Source: RPQK01 sp041946865
GTDB lineage: Bacteria; Acidobacteriota; UBA6911; RPQK01
DNA length: 19,764 bases
Assembly: GCA_041946865.1 (NCBI GenBank)
Contig: JBHGBF010000079.1
Location: 1-19,764, forward strand
Reading direction: 5' to 3'
A model generated the notes under the pieces. It had not been told where the DNA came from. It searched no databases and worked only from the letters and a program-made list of their open reading frames with translations. Of the stretch, positions 1 through 7,405 are shown piece by piece. Position numbers and translations under genes: made by a program. Numbering within the stretch: position 1 is the first letter of the stretch; the number at the start of each line of letters is the position of its first letter.

Positions 1-173
1 CGTGATACAGCCACACAGCAGCGGTTCCTGTTGATTCGTCTGTATACTTTCGCCAAAGTTCAGAGGCATCACCATCACTGTCCGGGCGCGTCTCTGTAAA
101 ACGTCGTAGCTGTAGTATAGTTCTTATTCCTTTTCAATCGGCTTGATCAAAGACCGCGGAAAGGCAGGGAAAC

Positions 174-1688
174 GTGATCTTCATTGGAATTGATTGCGGG
201 ACGCAGAGCTTGAAGGCGATGGCTTGGGACGACTCCAACGGAACGGTGGCGTCGGCTGGTCGCGGTTATGACCTGATTGAAGGCTTGCCCCCGGGGCACA
301 AGGAACAGCATCCGAGTCTCTGGATCCAGGCGCTCGACGAGTGTCTATTGGAGCTGCGCTCGAAGGGCCTGGACATGGGGGCGGTTGCGGGCATCGGGGT
401 TTCGGGCCAGCAGCACGGCCTGGTGGTGCTTGATGACAGCCATCAACCGGTAAGACCTTCAAAACTGTGGTGTGACACGAGCACCGAGCCGCAATGCCGC
501 CGGATCATGGAGGCCGCAGGCGGCAGGGCGGCCTACCAGAAGGAAATCGGAAACGGCCTGCCTCCCGGATTCACTGCTTCCAAGATTCTGTGGCTCAAGG
601 AAAACGAGCCTGAGAACTATCGCCGGCTCCGCCACATCCTTCTCCCTCACGATTATCTGAACTTCCACTTGACGGGGGAAATGGCGGCCGAACCGGGTGA
701 CGCATCGGGAACCGGTTACTTTCGAGTCCGTGAGCGGGAATGGTCGAAGGCGGCGCTGGGCTGGATTGACCCCGATCGCGACCTTTTGGCTTGTATACCG
801 AAGCTGATTCCTTCCTCGGCGCCTGCCGGACAACTCCGAGGCGAGCTGCAGCGGCGATGGGGCATGTCGTCGAAGGTCGTGGTGAGCTCCGGAGGCGGCG
901 ATAACATGATGGGGGCCATAGGATCCGGAAACGTCAAGCCGGGGATGGTGACGGTCAGCCTCGGCACGTCCGGCACGCTTTACAGTTTCAGCGCCTCGCC
1001 TGTGATTGATCCGCAAGCCGAGATTGCGGCGTTCTGCGACAGCACCGGCGGCTGGCTCCCGCTGGTTTGCACGATGAACGTGACGGTTGCCACCGAGATG
1101 GTCCGCGGCGGTTTTCTTAACGTCGGGCTAAGCGAATTCAACCAGATCGTCGAAGCCGTCAGGCCAGGCGCCGATGGCCTGGTTCTCGTGCCATATCTTG
1201 AAGGCGAGCGGATGCCGAACGTGCCGGAGGGGACGGGTGTCCTCCTCGGCTTACGGCCCTCCACAGCGAGCCCTGGTCACCTGGCCCGCGCCGCAATGGA
1301 AGGCGTGACTTTCGGACTGTACTACGGCATGGAAAGGATGCAGGAGCTTGGCATCCTGCCCTCGGAGATCAGGCTGATCGGCGGAGGGTCGAAGAGCAGG
1401 GTTTGGCGGCAAATCGTTGCCGACGTCTTTGGCACCCCGGTGGTTTGCCCGGAGAGTCAGGAGGGTCCGGCTTTTGGGGCGGCCCTGCAGGCGCTCTGGT
1501 GCGTGTCGGGCGAGGCCGCGGGGGATATTATTGATCGCAGCCTCAAGCTCGACGAATCGACCCGGCATTGTCCTGAAGAATGCAACCGAGCGGTCTATCA
1601 GCAGCTCTACGCCCTTTACAAAGACTTCAGCCGAGATCTGATCAATAGCGGCGTCTTCGAGAAGCATCGGGCGCTGATTGCAGGCTGA
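174..1688 (+). CDS. xylB: Xylulokinase (FGGY-family carbohydrate kinase)
   Basis: Predicted to phosphorylate D-xylulose with ATP to xylulose 5-phosphate in the cytoplasm, feeding the pentose phosphate pathway. The 504-residue length is normal for the family. Visible motifs are the N-terminal ATPase-fold strand GIDCGTQSLKA (5-15), the sugar-contacting GQQHG (79-83, GQMHG in many homologues), GFTASKILWL (132-141), the catalytic-base region GGGDN with Asp243, the phosphate loop GTSGT (264-268) and the C-terminal nucleotide motif IGGGSKSRVWRQ (402-413). The start is GTG at 174, preceded by a purine-rich AGGCAGGG about 4 nt away; translation from here begins exactly at the conserved strand. No xylose isomerase or sugar transporter is adjacent, so it stands alone; another FGGY pentulose substrate remains possible. 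A TATAGT hexamer at 116-121 could be a -10 box but has no good -35. Its stop codon lies in the palindrome that separates it from the convergent next gene. Confidence 0.93.
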   Translation: MIFIGIDCGTQSLKAMAWDDSNGTVASAGRGYDLIEGLPPGHKEQHPSLWIQALDECLLELRSKGLDMGAVAGIGVSGQQHGLVVLDDSHQPVRPSKLWCDTSTEPQCRRIMEAAGGRAAYQKEIGNGLPPGFTASKILWLKENEPENYRRLRHILLPHDYLNFHLTGEMAAEPGDASGTGYFRVREREWSKAALGWIDPDRDLLACIPKLIPSSAPAGQLRGELQRRWGMSSKVVVSSGGGDNMMGAIGSGNVKPGMVTVSLGTSGTLYSFSASPVIDPQAEIAAFCDSTGGWLPLVCTMNVTVATEMVRGGFLNVGLSEFNQIVEAVRPGADGLVLVPYLEGERMPNVPEGTGVLLGLRPSTASPGHLARAAMEGVTFGLYYGMERMQELGILPSEIRLIGGGSKSRVWRQIVADVFGTPVVCPESQEGPAFGAALQALWCVSGEAAGDIIDRSLKLDESTRHCPEECNRAVYQQLYALYKDFSRDLINSGVFEKHRALIAG

Positions 1689-1769
1689 TGATCCCCGAAC
1701 CAACCCGAACGACCACGAACAAAGCTGCTCTTGTTCGGGTTAGCTTGTGTTGGTTTTCGTGGATCATCA
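1686..1769. repeat. Imperfect palindrome filling a tail-to-tail gene junction
   Basis: The ends are a perfect 9-bp inverted repeat, TGATGATCC (1686-1694) and GGATCATCA (1761-1769). Between them the arms are imperfect and built from CGAACCAAC-like units. The outermost three bases on each side are the TGA stop codons of the two convergent genes, so the element occupies the whole space between them. It is a diverged relative of the perfect palindrome near 3.1 kb. It may act as a bidirectional 3' end or be a degenerate miniature repeat; there is no U-tract as in a classical terminator. Confidence 0.75.
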
Positions 1770-2564
1770 GCTATCCAGCAATTCGCCCCTCAGCACGGTG
1801 ACCGCCTGGCCGCCGATCAGAACCCGGTCTCCGCGCACACCGACTCTCACGACACCTCCCCTGGCGGAGGCCTGATATCCCACTACATCGTTCTTCCCGA
1901 GCCGGGACGCCCAGTAGGGACCGAGCGTACAGTGGGCGGATCCGGTCACCGGATCTTCGTCCACCCCGTAAGCGGGAGCGAAGAACCGTGAGACAAAGTC
2001 GAACTCCTTGGTGTCGGCGCGAGCCGTCACAATGACTCCTCGGGGTCCGGCCTGCTTGAGCAGCTTGAAGTCCGGTTGAAGCTTTCGGACGATGGCTTCG
2101 GACTCCAGCTCACAGAAATAGTCGAAGCCGTCCCGGCCCGTGTAGCGGAAGGATTGGACACCGAGGCCCTCGGCGAGGAGCGGAGAAGGCTCGACGGGCT
2201 GGGGAAAATCGGCGGGGAAGTCCAGTTCGATCCAATCGCCTCTCTGACTGGCCCAGAGCTTGCCGCTCAGAGTCTCGAATTCGGCCCGGGCGCCGCGGGG
2301 CAAGTGGCCGTCTTCCCAGAGGACGTGAGCGCTGGCGAGCGTGGCATGGCCGCACAGCTCCACTTCTACTGCCGGCGTGAACCAGCGAAGGTGAAACCCC
2401 GTGCCGCGCCGGACCAGAAACGCCGTTTCCGACAAATTCATTTCTCGAGCTACGAGCTGCATCCAGGCCGCATCACGCGGCTCATCCAGGACACAGACAC
2501 CGGCGGGGTTTCCCTTGAAAGGAACGTCCGTGAAAGCATCAACTTGGACAATTGCGGTTGGCAT
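1767..2564 (-). CDS. PhzF-family isomerase/epimerase
   Basis: Member of the PhzF (phenazine-biosynthesis-like) family, which has a two-lobed diaminopimelate-epimerase-like fold and catalyses acid/base isomerisations without a cofactor. The 265 residues fit the family. Seen are the N-terminal VDAFTDVPFKGNPAGV strand (8-23), the catalytic glutamate in MNLSETAF (Glu46), CGHATL (71-76) and the second-lobe signature DEDPVTGSAHC (202-212). The ATG at 2562-2564 is chosen because it starts at the conserved PTAIVQVDAF; the reading frame extends 11 codons further upstream without similarity. No phenazine genes lie nearby, so the real substrate is unknown and phenazine synthesis should not be assumed. 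There is no clear Shine-Dalgarno; a TAGACT box lies 7 nt before the ATG. It is divergent from the cytochrome c gene, with 56 nt between the start codons. Confidence 0.9.
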   Translation of the reverse strand: MPTAIVQVDAFTDVPFKGNPAGVCVLDEPRDAAWMQLVAREMNLSETAFLVRRGTGFHLRWFTPAVEVELCGHATLASAHVLWEDGHLPRGARAEFETLSGKLWASQRGDWIELDFPADFPQPVEPSPLLAEGLGVQSFRYTGRDGFDYFCELESEAIVRKLQPDFKLLKQAGPRGVIVTARADTKEFDFVSRFFAPAYGVDEDPVTGSAHCTLGPYWASRLGKNDVVGYQASARGGVVRVGVRGDRVLIGGQAVTVLRGELLDS

Positions 2565-2571
2565 AGGGCCT

Positions 2572-2577
2572 AGTCTA
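2572..2577 (-). promoter_or_regulatory. Candidate -10 box (TAGACT) of the PhzF-family gene
   Basis: TAGACT on the minus strand ends 7 nt before the ATG, and no Shine-Dalgarno intervenes. With usual -10 to start-site distances the transcript would begin at or near the start codon. No convincing -35 hexamer is visible. Confidence 0.35.
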
Positions 2578-2607
2578 GCAGAAGCGGGTTCGGCCAAACT
2601 GGTGTGT

Positions 2608-2613
2608 TAAATT
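2608..2613 (+). promoter_or_regulatory. Candidate -10 box (TAAATT) of the cytochrome c gene
   Basis: TAAATT ends 7 nt before the ATG at 2621. The spacer GTTTCTA has no ribosome-binding sequence. Same geometry as three other genes in this window; no clear -35. Confidence 0.35.
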
Positions 2614-2620
2614 GTTTCTA

Positions 2621-2989
2621 ATGCTCAGACTCTCCTTCCTTCTCAGTATGGCCTCCTTGTGTCTGGTCATCGCGGCCGGCGGGTTCCCGCGCGAGTCCCG
2701 GGCGGAAGACACGAGCGCGGCCAGGCAGGATCTGATCAAACGAGGGGCGGCGGTCTACAAGACCCGTTGCCTGCTCTGCCACAACGCGGAAGGCAAATCC
2801 CCGAACAAGCGGCTGCGCTTTGCCGACCATGAATGGAAGCATGGCCGGAAACCTGAGCAGATCCAAAAGGTGGTTGCGGACGGCCTCAAGGGGACCGCGA
2901 TGATGGGCTTTAAGAACCGCCTGAAAGAGGACGACATCAAAGCGGTCACCGCTTACATCATGGACCTCAGCGAGAAATCGAAAGAGTAG
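2621..2989 (+). CDS. Secreted monoheme cytochrome c
   Basis: Small class I-type cytochrome c expected to carry electrons in the periplasm. From the ATG at 2621 the protein has 122 residues: a signal peptide (MLRLSFLLSMASLCLVIAAG), then AVYKTRCLLCHNAEG with the CXXCH heme site at residues 50-54, and a probable axial Met in GTAMMGFKNRL (Met94 or Met95), followed by the C-terminal helix DDIKAVTAYIMDL that packs on the heme in this fold. An in-frame TTG at 2612 would add three residues; the ATG is preferred. The sequence KRLRFADHEWKHGRKPEQIQ between the heme site and the Met is lysine/arginine-rich. It does not belong to the minus-strand cytochrome block further right, and its partner is unknown. 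Confidence 0.88.
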   Translation: MLRLSFLLSMASLCLVIAAGGFPRESRAEDTSAARQDLIKRGAAVYKTRCLLCHNAEGKSPNKRLRFADHEWKHGRKPEQIQKVVADGLKGTAMMGFKNRLKEDDIKAVTAYIMDLSEKSKE

Positions 2990-3085
2990 GATCAGTCAAT
3001 GCCTCTTCACGCAAGACAACTATTTGGGAGGTCGAGGTAGAGTGCGGGAAGAGGGCGCGCGCATCGGAGCCGGCCGTAGCAGGTT

Positions 3086-3190
3086 TTTTTTATCCACGAA
3101 CCAACCCGAACCAACACGAACCAAGACGTGTGATGAGGGTCATTGTTCGTCTTGGTTCGTGTTGGTTCGGGTTGGTTCGTGGATAAAAAA
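3086..3190. repeat. Perfect 43-bp palindrome built from 10-bp units
   Basis: Arms 3086-3128 and 3148-3190 are exact inverted copies with a 19-nt loop. Each arm consists of a T/A tract, ATCCA, then three 10-nt units (CGAACCAACC, CGAACCAACA, CGAACCAAGA) and CG. The right arm ends immediately before the mntP stop codon (3191-3193). The T-run is at the 5' side of the hairpin on both strands, opposite to a rho-independent terminator. Related in sequence to the palindrome at 1686-1769. The 96 nt between the cytochrome stop and this element show nothing I recognise. Confidence 0.92.
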
Positions 3191-3751
3191 TCAGGCGAAG
3201 GTATGCTCCACCAGGATCTTGACACCGATTGCCAGAAGAATGACCCCGCCGAGAAGCTCGAACCGCTTGCCCACCATTCGTCCAAGAACATGGCCAACGG
3301 CGGAGCCGACGAGCGTCAGGAAGAATGTCGTCACTCCGATAACCACAACCGGATCGAAGATCGACGATTCCAGGAAGGAAAGGCTGACACCGACGGCCAA
3401 GGCGTCAATGCTTGTGGCGACCGAGAGGGCGAGGATCGTGCACAGGCTGAGGACGCCACAGTAGACGGTGGGTTCGTCGCTTGAAAATGACTCGTACATC
3501 ATCTTGCCGGCAATGGCGGCAAGCAGGGAAAAGGCAACCCAGTGGTCGATAGCCCCGACCAGACTATGGGCGAGACTGCCGGCCGACCAGCCTGCCAGCG
3601 CCATCAGGCCTTGGAAACTCCCGAAAAAAAACGCGAGGACCAGCGCCTGCAGGAGTTTCGAATAGCGGTCGATCACACCGTTGCTCGCCGAAACGGCAAA
3701 CGCGTCCATCGATAGGCCCACGGCAATCAGCATTAACGAACCTGACGGCAT
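3191..3751 (-). CDS. mntP: Manganese efflux pump MntP
   Basis: Inner-membrane exporter of Mn2+ in the MntP (formerly DUF204) family, protecting against manganese excess. At 186 residues it has the expected size, with about six hydrophobic segments arranged as two related halves. Each half carries the family's conserved aspartate motif: LSMDAFAVS (Asp16) and ATSIDALAVG (Asp116). The ATG at 3749-3751 is preceded by GGAAGGAGG, giving a strong Shine-Dalgarno very close to the start. That site and the start codon can be paired in alternative hairpins (see the separate entry). The VWA gene ends 152 nt upstream on the same strand, so read-through transcription is possible but function differs. I looked for the Mn2+-sensing yybP-ykoY riboswitch often found before mntP and could not recognise its conserved core. 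Confidence 0.93.
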   Translation of the reverse strand: MPSGSLMLIAVGLSMDAFAVSASNGVIDRYSKLLQALVLAFFFGSFQGLMALAGWSAGSLAHSLVGAIDHWVAFSLLAAIAGKMMYESFSSDEPTVYCGVLSLCTILALSVATSIDALAVGVSLSFLESSIFDPVVVIGVTTFFLTLVGSAVGHVLGRMVGKRFELLGGVILLAIGVKILVEHTFA

Positions 3752-3781
3752 CTTCCTCCTTCCGGCTTTGAGCGGAAGATG
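3749..3781 (-). promoter_or_regulatory. Alternative hairpins over the mntP start codon and Shine-Dalgarno
   Basis: On the mRNA, CATCTTCC (3781-3774) can pair perfectly with GGAAGATG (3756-3749), which contains the start codon and part of the ribosome-binding site. Alternatively CTTCCG (3778-3773) pairs with CGGAAG (3764-3759), leaving GAGG and the ATG free. The two pairings exclude each other. Whether they form or regulate is inference. Confidence 0.3.
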
Positions 3782-3903
3782 ATACCGGATTCATGGGGAA
3801 TTTTGAATCGACTCGTTAGTTTTTTTTGAGCCGGGGTCCAGCCAACGGGTGACATGTTATCCGTCTCATTTGGCCTTCAGCGAGGGGGTGCGAGCCGGCC
3901 AGA

Positions 3904-6093
3904 CTACTCGATCGTGAAGCTCGTCCGGCCTTCCGCGGTCCTGCCCGCGATTCGGTCGGCAACATTCGCCGTGAGCAGGTATTTGCCGGCTGGCAGCCCT
4001 TTCAGCTCGACGTAGCGGGCGATCGAGAGGGAGTCGGGCGAGGTAGCCCGGCTGATGATATATTCGGGGAGAGTCAGCCGGTCCTTGGCGCCGTACCGCT
4101 GCAGCGCTATCTGCACGGCAAGTTTCGGGTTCTTCGATGGTGACATCTGGAAATTGTAGACGTCAAAGAAGAAGACCAGCTTGTCGCCGTTAGTGAAAAC
4201 GCGACGTGCGACAGGCAGGACGCGGGTCCCGTTGGCCGTCAGCAATTCGCTGCCAGTGATCCTGCTCTTCTCGACGTCCTTGCCGAGAACCAGGGTGCTC
4301 AGCGCCAGCTGTTTCGAGCGTTCGGGGATCTGGATGGAATTCTCAACGAGGCCGATCTTGCCGGTCCTGACGTCCTTGATGACGACTTCGACCGTGTACA
4401 CGCCGGGCAAGACGTCGAAGGCATTGGAAAAGCTGATACTGCCCTTGCTCAGGACTTCGGATTCAGCCGGCAGCAGGTGAAGGTTGACGGGGGTCCCGAA
4501 GCGCTCGATCACGTGGCCGGCGCCATCGCGGATCAACCCGATGACATCGAGTCTTCCCACGTGTTTGCCGGTTGCGCCGCCCTGGACGGAGCTGGCCTCC
4601 GTCTCAATCTCGAACTGGATGGCGGAGGCCGGGACTTCCAGGGTGACCAGGAGCCGCTGTTCCGGCTTCTCCACCTGGAAGTTATCCAGGCGCATGAAGG
4701 TCGGGATTTCGAGTGGCCTCTCCCTTGTCTCTGCGGCCCGCAGCATCTGGAACTGTTCAGTGCTCACGGCTTCCAGCCCGGAAGGGACTGCCTGATACCC
4801 GTTACGCGCCCTAACCGTGGCGCCTTCCCGCTTCACCTCCACCCTGATCGTCCGGAAATTCCCGTCAAACGTCTGGTTGGATGGCACGTAGGTGAGGAGG
4901 TAGTAGCTGCGGATATCCTCGTCGATACGCTTCATCCCGAGGTGCAGGTCGTTCGTATTGCGGATGGCGAAGCCGCCGGTGGCGCCTGAGACATACCGCA
5001 GAGCGGTATCTCTGAGATCCGAGCCGACCTGCCGCGCCCGGTCGAAAAGCGATTCTCCGCCGGTCGCGTATTTCCGCCGGGCGCCGGTCGCGGCTGAAAT
5101 GCTGGACAGCTGGCCTGACGGCGCGTACTCGCTGGAAGTAGGCTTGGGCATCAGCCCCTGTGAATCGATGCCGTAAATGGCGAGATTCGCGCGGTTGGCA
5201 ATAGCGACAGTTTGCTGGAGGTCGCGTTCCATCCGCCCGCCCACGACGAATCCCTGGGAGAACAGGATCAGGGTCTTCCGGCCCTCCACATGCTCTACGC
5301 CGCGGGCAATGGCGGCGATGGCGCGAAGGACGGAGCGTGCTTCCCGCTCCGCCAGGTAAGAGCCCATGCGGTAAAACGCGTTTTGAATCCGCTCGGCCGA
5401 CATCAACTGCGCCATCTCCGATCCCTGAGACTGGGCCGCTTGCCCTGCCGCCCGGGCGGCCTCGAACGAGCCTCCGCCCCCGCCTGCGCTGACTTCGCCC
5501 GCTTGGGCCAGCGCTTCCGCTTGTGTGGAGCTCAGACCCGAGCCTGGGCTGTCCTGCGCCATTGACCGGCCGCCGACATCTCGAAGCCGCAGAGCCTCGA
5601 GCAGCGTTTCTTTATCGTTCGTGAAATCCGCCAGGAAACGGAAGGAGGAACTGAGGGCAAAGATTGCGACCAGGTCATTCGGCTTCAGGTTTTCACGCAC
5701 GTACCTGGTCGAAGCTTCCTCCACCAGCTTCTGGTTCTCGAAGTCGGTCGTTGCGTAGTCGAGGAGGATGACAATCAGATTGGGTTTGGCGACCTGGATT
5801 TGCGTTGAAGCGGCCGGTGAAGGGGCTTGGGGCGCGTCCTCCGGTTTCTTTTCCGCGGCGAGGCGCTGTTCCGGTTGGAAGACCTGAAAGTTCTCGATCT
5901 TCTGCGGCACGTCGTCCTCATAGATAGCGAAGTCTTCCGGTCGGAGTCCATGGATGATCCGGTTGTTCTTGTCCGTAACGACAACATCGACCAGCACGGT
6001 CATCCCGCCGCCCTTGAACGAAGGTGGTTCCTGAGGACGAAGCGCGATGAGGGATGCACCCAGAAAAGCCAATAGCAGCGGCCACTTACGCAT
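3904..6093 (-). CDS. Secreted VWA-domain protein (acidobacterial VWFA-related family)
   Basis: Belongs to the long von Willebrand A-type proteins that are abundant in Acidobacteria; their role is unknown, presumably protein binding outside the cytoplasm. From the ATG at 6093 it has 729 residues: a signal peptide (1-19), the family opening VVVTDKNNRIIHGLRPEDF (37-55) with YEDDVPQKIENF, then a VWA-like core starting NLIVILLDYATTDF (105-118), where the metal-site motif is degenerate (DYATT instead of DXSXS). The core is interrupted by a Gly/Ala/Ser-rich insertion (about 175-235) and resumes with VEGRKTLILFSQGF. The family's closing SYYLLTYVPSN and ARNGYQA follow, then about 300 residues of beta-rich tail. 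An ATG at 6102 is equally in frame. No Shine-Dalgarno is seen; TATAAT lies 7 nt before the ATG at 6093, so it probably has its own promoter although it follows the binding-protein genes. Confidence 0.85.
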   Translation of the reverse strand: MRKWPLLLAFLGASLIALRPQEPPSFKGGGMTVLVDVVVTDKNNRIIHGLRPEDFAIYEDDVPQKIENFQVFQPEQRLAAEKKPEDAPQAPSPAASTQIQVAKPNLIVILLDYATTDFENQKLVEEASTRYVRENLKPNDLVAIFALSSSFRFLADFTNDKETLLEALRLRDVGGRSMAQDSPGSGLSSTQAEALAQAGEVSAGGGGGSFEAARAAGQAAQSQGSEMAQLMSAERIQNAFYRMGSYLAEREARSVLRAIAAIARGVEHVEGRKTLILFSQGFVVGGRMERDLQQTVAIANRANLAIYGIDSQGLMPKPTSSEYAPSGQLSSISAATGARRKYATGGESLFDRARQVGSDLRDTALRYVSGATGGFAIRNTNDLHLGMKRIDEDIRSYYLLTYVPSNQTFDGNFRTIRVEVKREGATVRARNGYQAVPSGLEAVSTEQFQMLRAAETRERPLEIPTFMRLDNFQVEKPEQRLLVTLEVPASAIQFEIETEASSVQGGATGKHVGRLDVIGLIRDGAGHVIERFGTPVNLHLLPAESEVLSKGSISFSNAFDVLPGVYTVEVVIKDVRTGKIGLVENSIQIPERSKQLALSTLVLGKDVEKSRITGSELLTANGTRVLPVARRVFTNGDKLVFFFDVYNFQMSPSKNPKLAVQIALQRYGAKDRLTLPEYIISRATSPDSLSIARYVELKGLPAGKYLLTANVADRIAGRTAEGRTSFTIE

Positions 6094-6100
6094 GATGCTC

Positions 6101-6106
6101 ATTATA
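6101..6106 (-). promoter_or_regulatory. Candidate -10 box (TATAAT) of the VWA gene
   Basis: Perfect TATAAT on the minus strand, 7 nt before the ATG at 6093 and overlapping the alternative ATG at 6102. A 17-nt spacer leads to TCACGA, a poor -35. If used, transcription would start at or next to the start codon. Confidence 0.45.
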
Positions 6107-6200
6107 GCAGCGTTATGATTTGATCGTGAGGCTTTCCCTCCCGGTTTGCGCGCGGCGCGCAATGCTTTAACAGCAAGCGGCAAGCGGAGTGAAGCCGGCG

Positions 6201-7373
6201 TTACTTGAAGACGTGAATTTGCCCGTTCTGGAACGTCCCCAGCCGCAGGAGCCGGGTGTTCTGACCGACTGCGTCCCACCGTACGATCCCGTTTGCTCCT
6301 TCCCAGCCCGACAGCTGCCGGATTGCGTCGCGAATGCGGGCGCGGTTGAGCCCGGCTTTCCGGATTGCCTGGGCCAGCAGGTGGACCGCGTCGTAGGTCT
6401 GGACGGCGGCGAAGTCCGGAGAGCGTCCGAAACGGGCGAAGAACTTCTGGCTGAAGCCCCGCTGCCCTGCTGACTCCCCATCCAGCAGCGGAAAGACTGC
6501 GCCGTCCGCTTCGGTGCCCGCGGCCTCGATAAAGGCACGGCGCCCGAAAGCGCAGCTCCCGAAGATCCTGGCGGCGTTTTTCGACTCCTTCAGGGTCCGG
6601 ACGATTTGAGCGCTGTCGATTGGATTTGCGACCACCAGAATGGCGTCCGGCCGTGTGGCTGCCAGGTCACGGGCCGCCTGAGCAATGTCCGCCTGGTTTC
6701 CGCTCCTTACCTGCACGTCTCGGGATGGAGTAACGCCGCGCCTGGCCAGGAGGGACTTGAATTCCCGGGCGGCCAGATGCGAATCGTGGTCATTGGCGGA
6801 GATTACTGCGAGTCGGCCGCTTCTGCCCTTCAGAATGTCCTCGATCCGCGCGCACAGAAGCGGGGCCTGCAGCTGATCTGCGGGCAGCATCGAAAACATC
6901 CAGGGAACGTAAGCGTAGTTGACGGTCTTGTCCGTACTGGATGCACCAATCAGGGCCAGGCGGGCCTTGGTCGTCACTTGCTCGACCAGGTGTGTGGAAG
7001 GACCGTCGATTCCGCCGATGAGCGCCCACACGCGCTGGTTGTACACGAGGCGCGTCACATCGCTGATCCCCGAACCCCAGGGGTTTTCGGACCAGGCGGG
7101 GAGGAGGCGGAACGGCAGCCCTCGATAGCCCCCTCCGGCATTGACTTCCTCCAGCGCAAGTTGGGCCGCCAGCCACAGGTCCCCGCCCAGCGGATGGCTG
7201 GGATCGCTTGGCCCGAAGTAGCCGATTCGGACTTCGCTGACCTCCGGTTCGGGCACCTCGCGGCCTGGGCCGGGGTAATCCAGTTCTTTCTTCCGGCCGT
7301 CGTAATGGGGTTGTTGGGCCAGGAGCGCGGGTAAGACGACGAGAAGGACGGCCGGCAGTACTCTTCCATTCAT
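6201..7373 (-). CDS. Periplasmic substrate-binding protein, Leu/Ile/Val type (second of a pair)
   Basis: Type I periplasmic binding protein (Peripla_BP_6 group), 390 residues from the ATG at 7373 (an in-frame TTG at 7382 is less likely). The signal peptide (MNGRVLPAVLLVVLPALLAQ) lacks a lipobox, so a soluble periplasmic protein is expected. Lobe 1 begins VSEVRIGYFGP (45-55), with LALEEVNAGGG as the usual first helix; later come VWALIGGIDGPSTH, RLAVISANDHDS and VQTYDAVHLLAQAIRKAG, all in the family order. A GPGREVPEPE motif (35-44) directly before the fold is shared with the preceding gene product, marking the two as paralogues. No ABC permease or ATPase gene lies in the window, so a classical uptake role is doubtful; ligand unknown. 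It starts 32 nt after the other binding-protein gene and is presumably co-transcribed. Confidence 0.85.
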   Translation of the reverse strand: MNGRVLPAVLLVVLPALLAQQPHYDGRKKELDYPGPGREVPEPEVSEVRIGYFGPSDPSHPLGGDLWLAAQLALEEVNAGGGYRGLPFRLLPAWSENPWGSGISDVTRLVYNQRVWALIGGIDGPSTHLVEQVTTKARLALIGASSTDKTVNYAYVPWMFSMLPADQLQAPLLCARIEDILKGRSGRLAVISANDHDSHLAAREFKSLLARRGVTPSRDVQVRSGNQADIAQAARDLAATRPDAILVVANPIDSAQIVRTLKESKNAARIFGSCAFGRRAFIEAAGTEADGAVFPLLDGESAGQRGFSQKFFARFGRSPDFAAVQTYDAVHLLAQAIRKAGLNRARIRDAIRQLSGWEGANGIVRWDAVGQNTRLLRLGTFQNGQIHVFK

Positions 7374-7405
7374 ATGGGCCAATGGATCTCGGGCTGGTGT
7401 TCCCC

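Noticed and set aside
1767..2564. Phenazine biosynthesis role
   Set aside because: PhzF-family proteins are widespread without phenazine operons and no other phz-type gene is present.
3086..3190. Rho-independent terminator
   Set aside because: The hairpin is very long with a 19-nt loop, and the T-run precedes rather than follows the stem on each strand.
3752..3903. Possible yybP-ykoY Mn2+ riboswitch before mntP
   Set aside because: The conserved core sequences could not be recognised in the 152-nt leader; a covariance-model scan would settle it.
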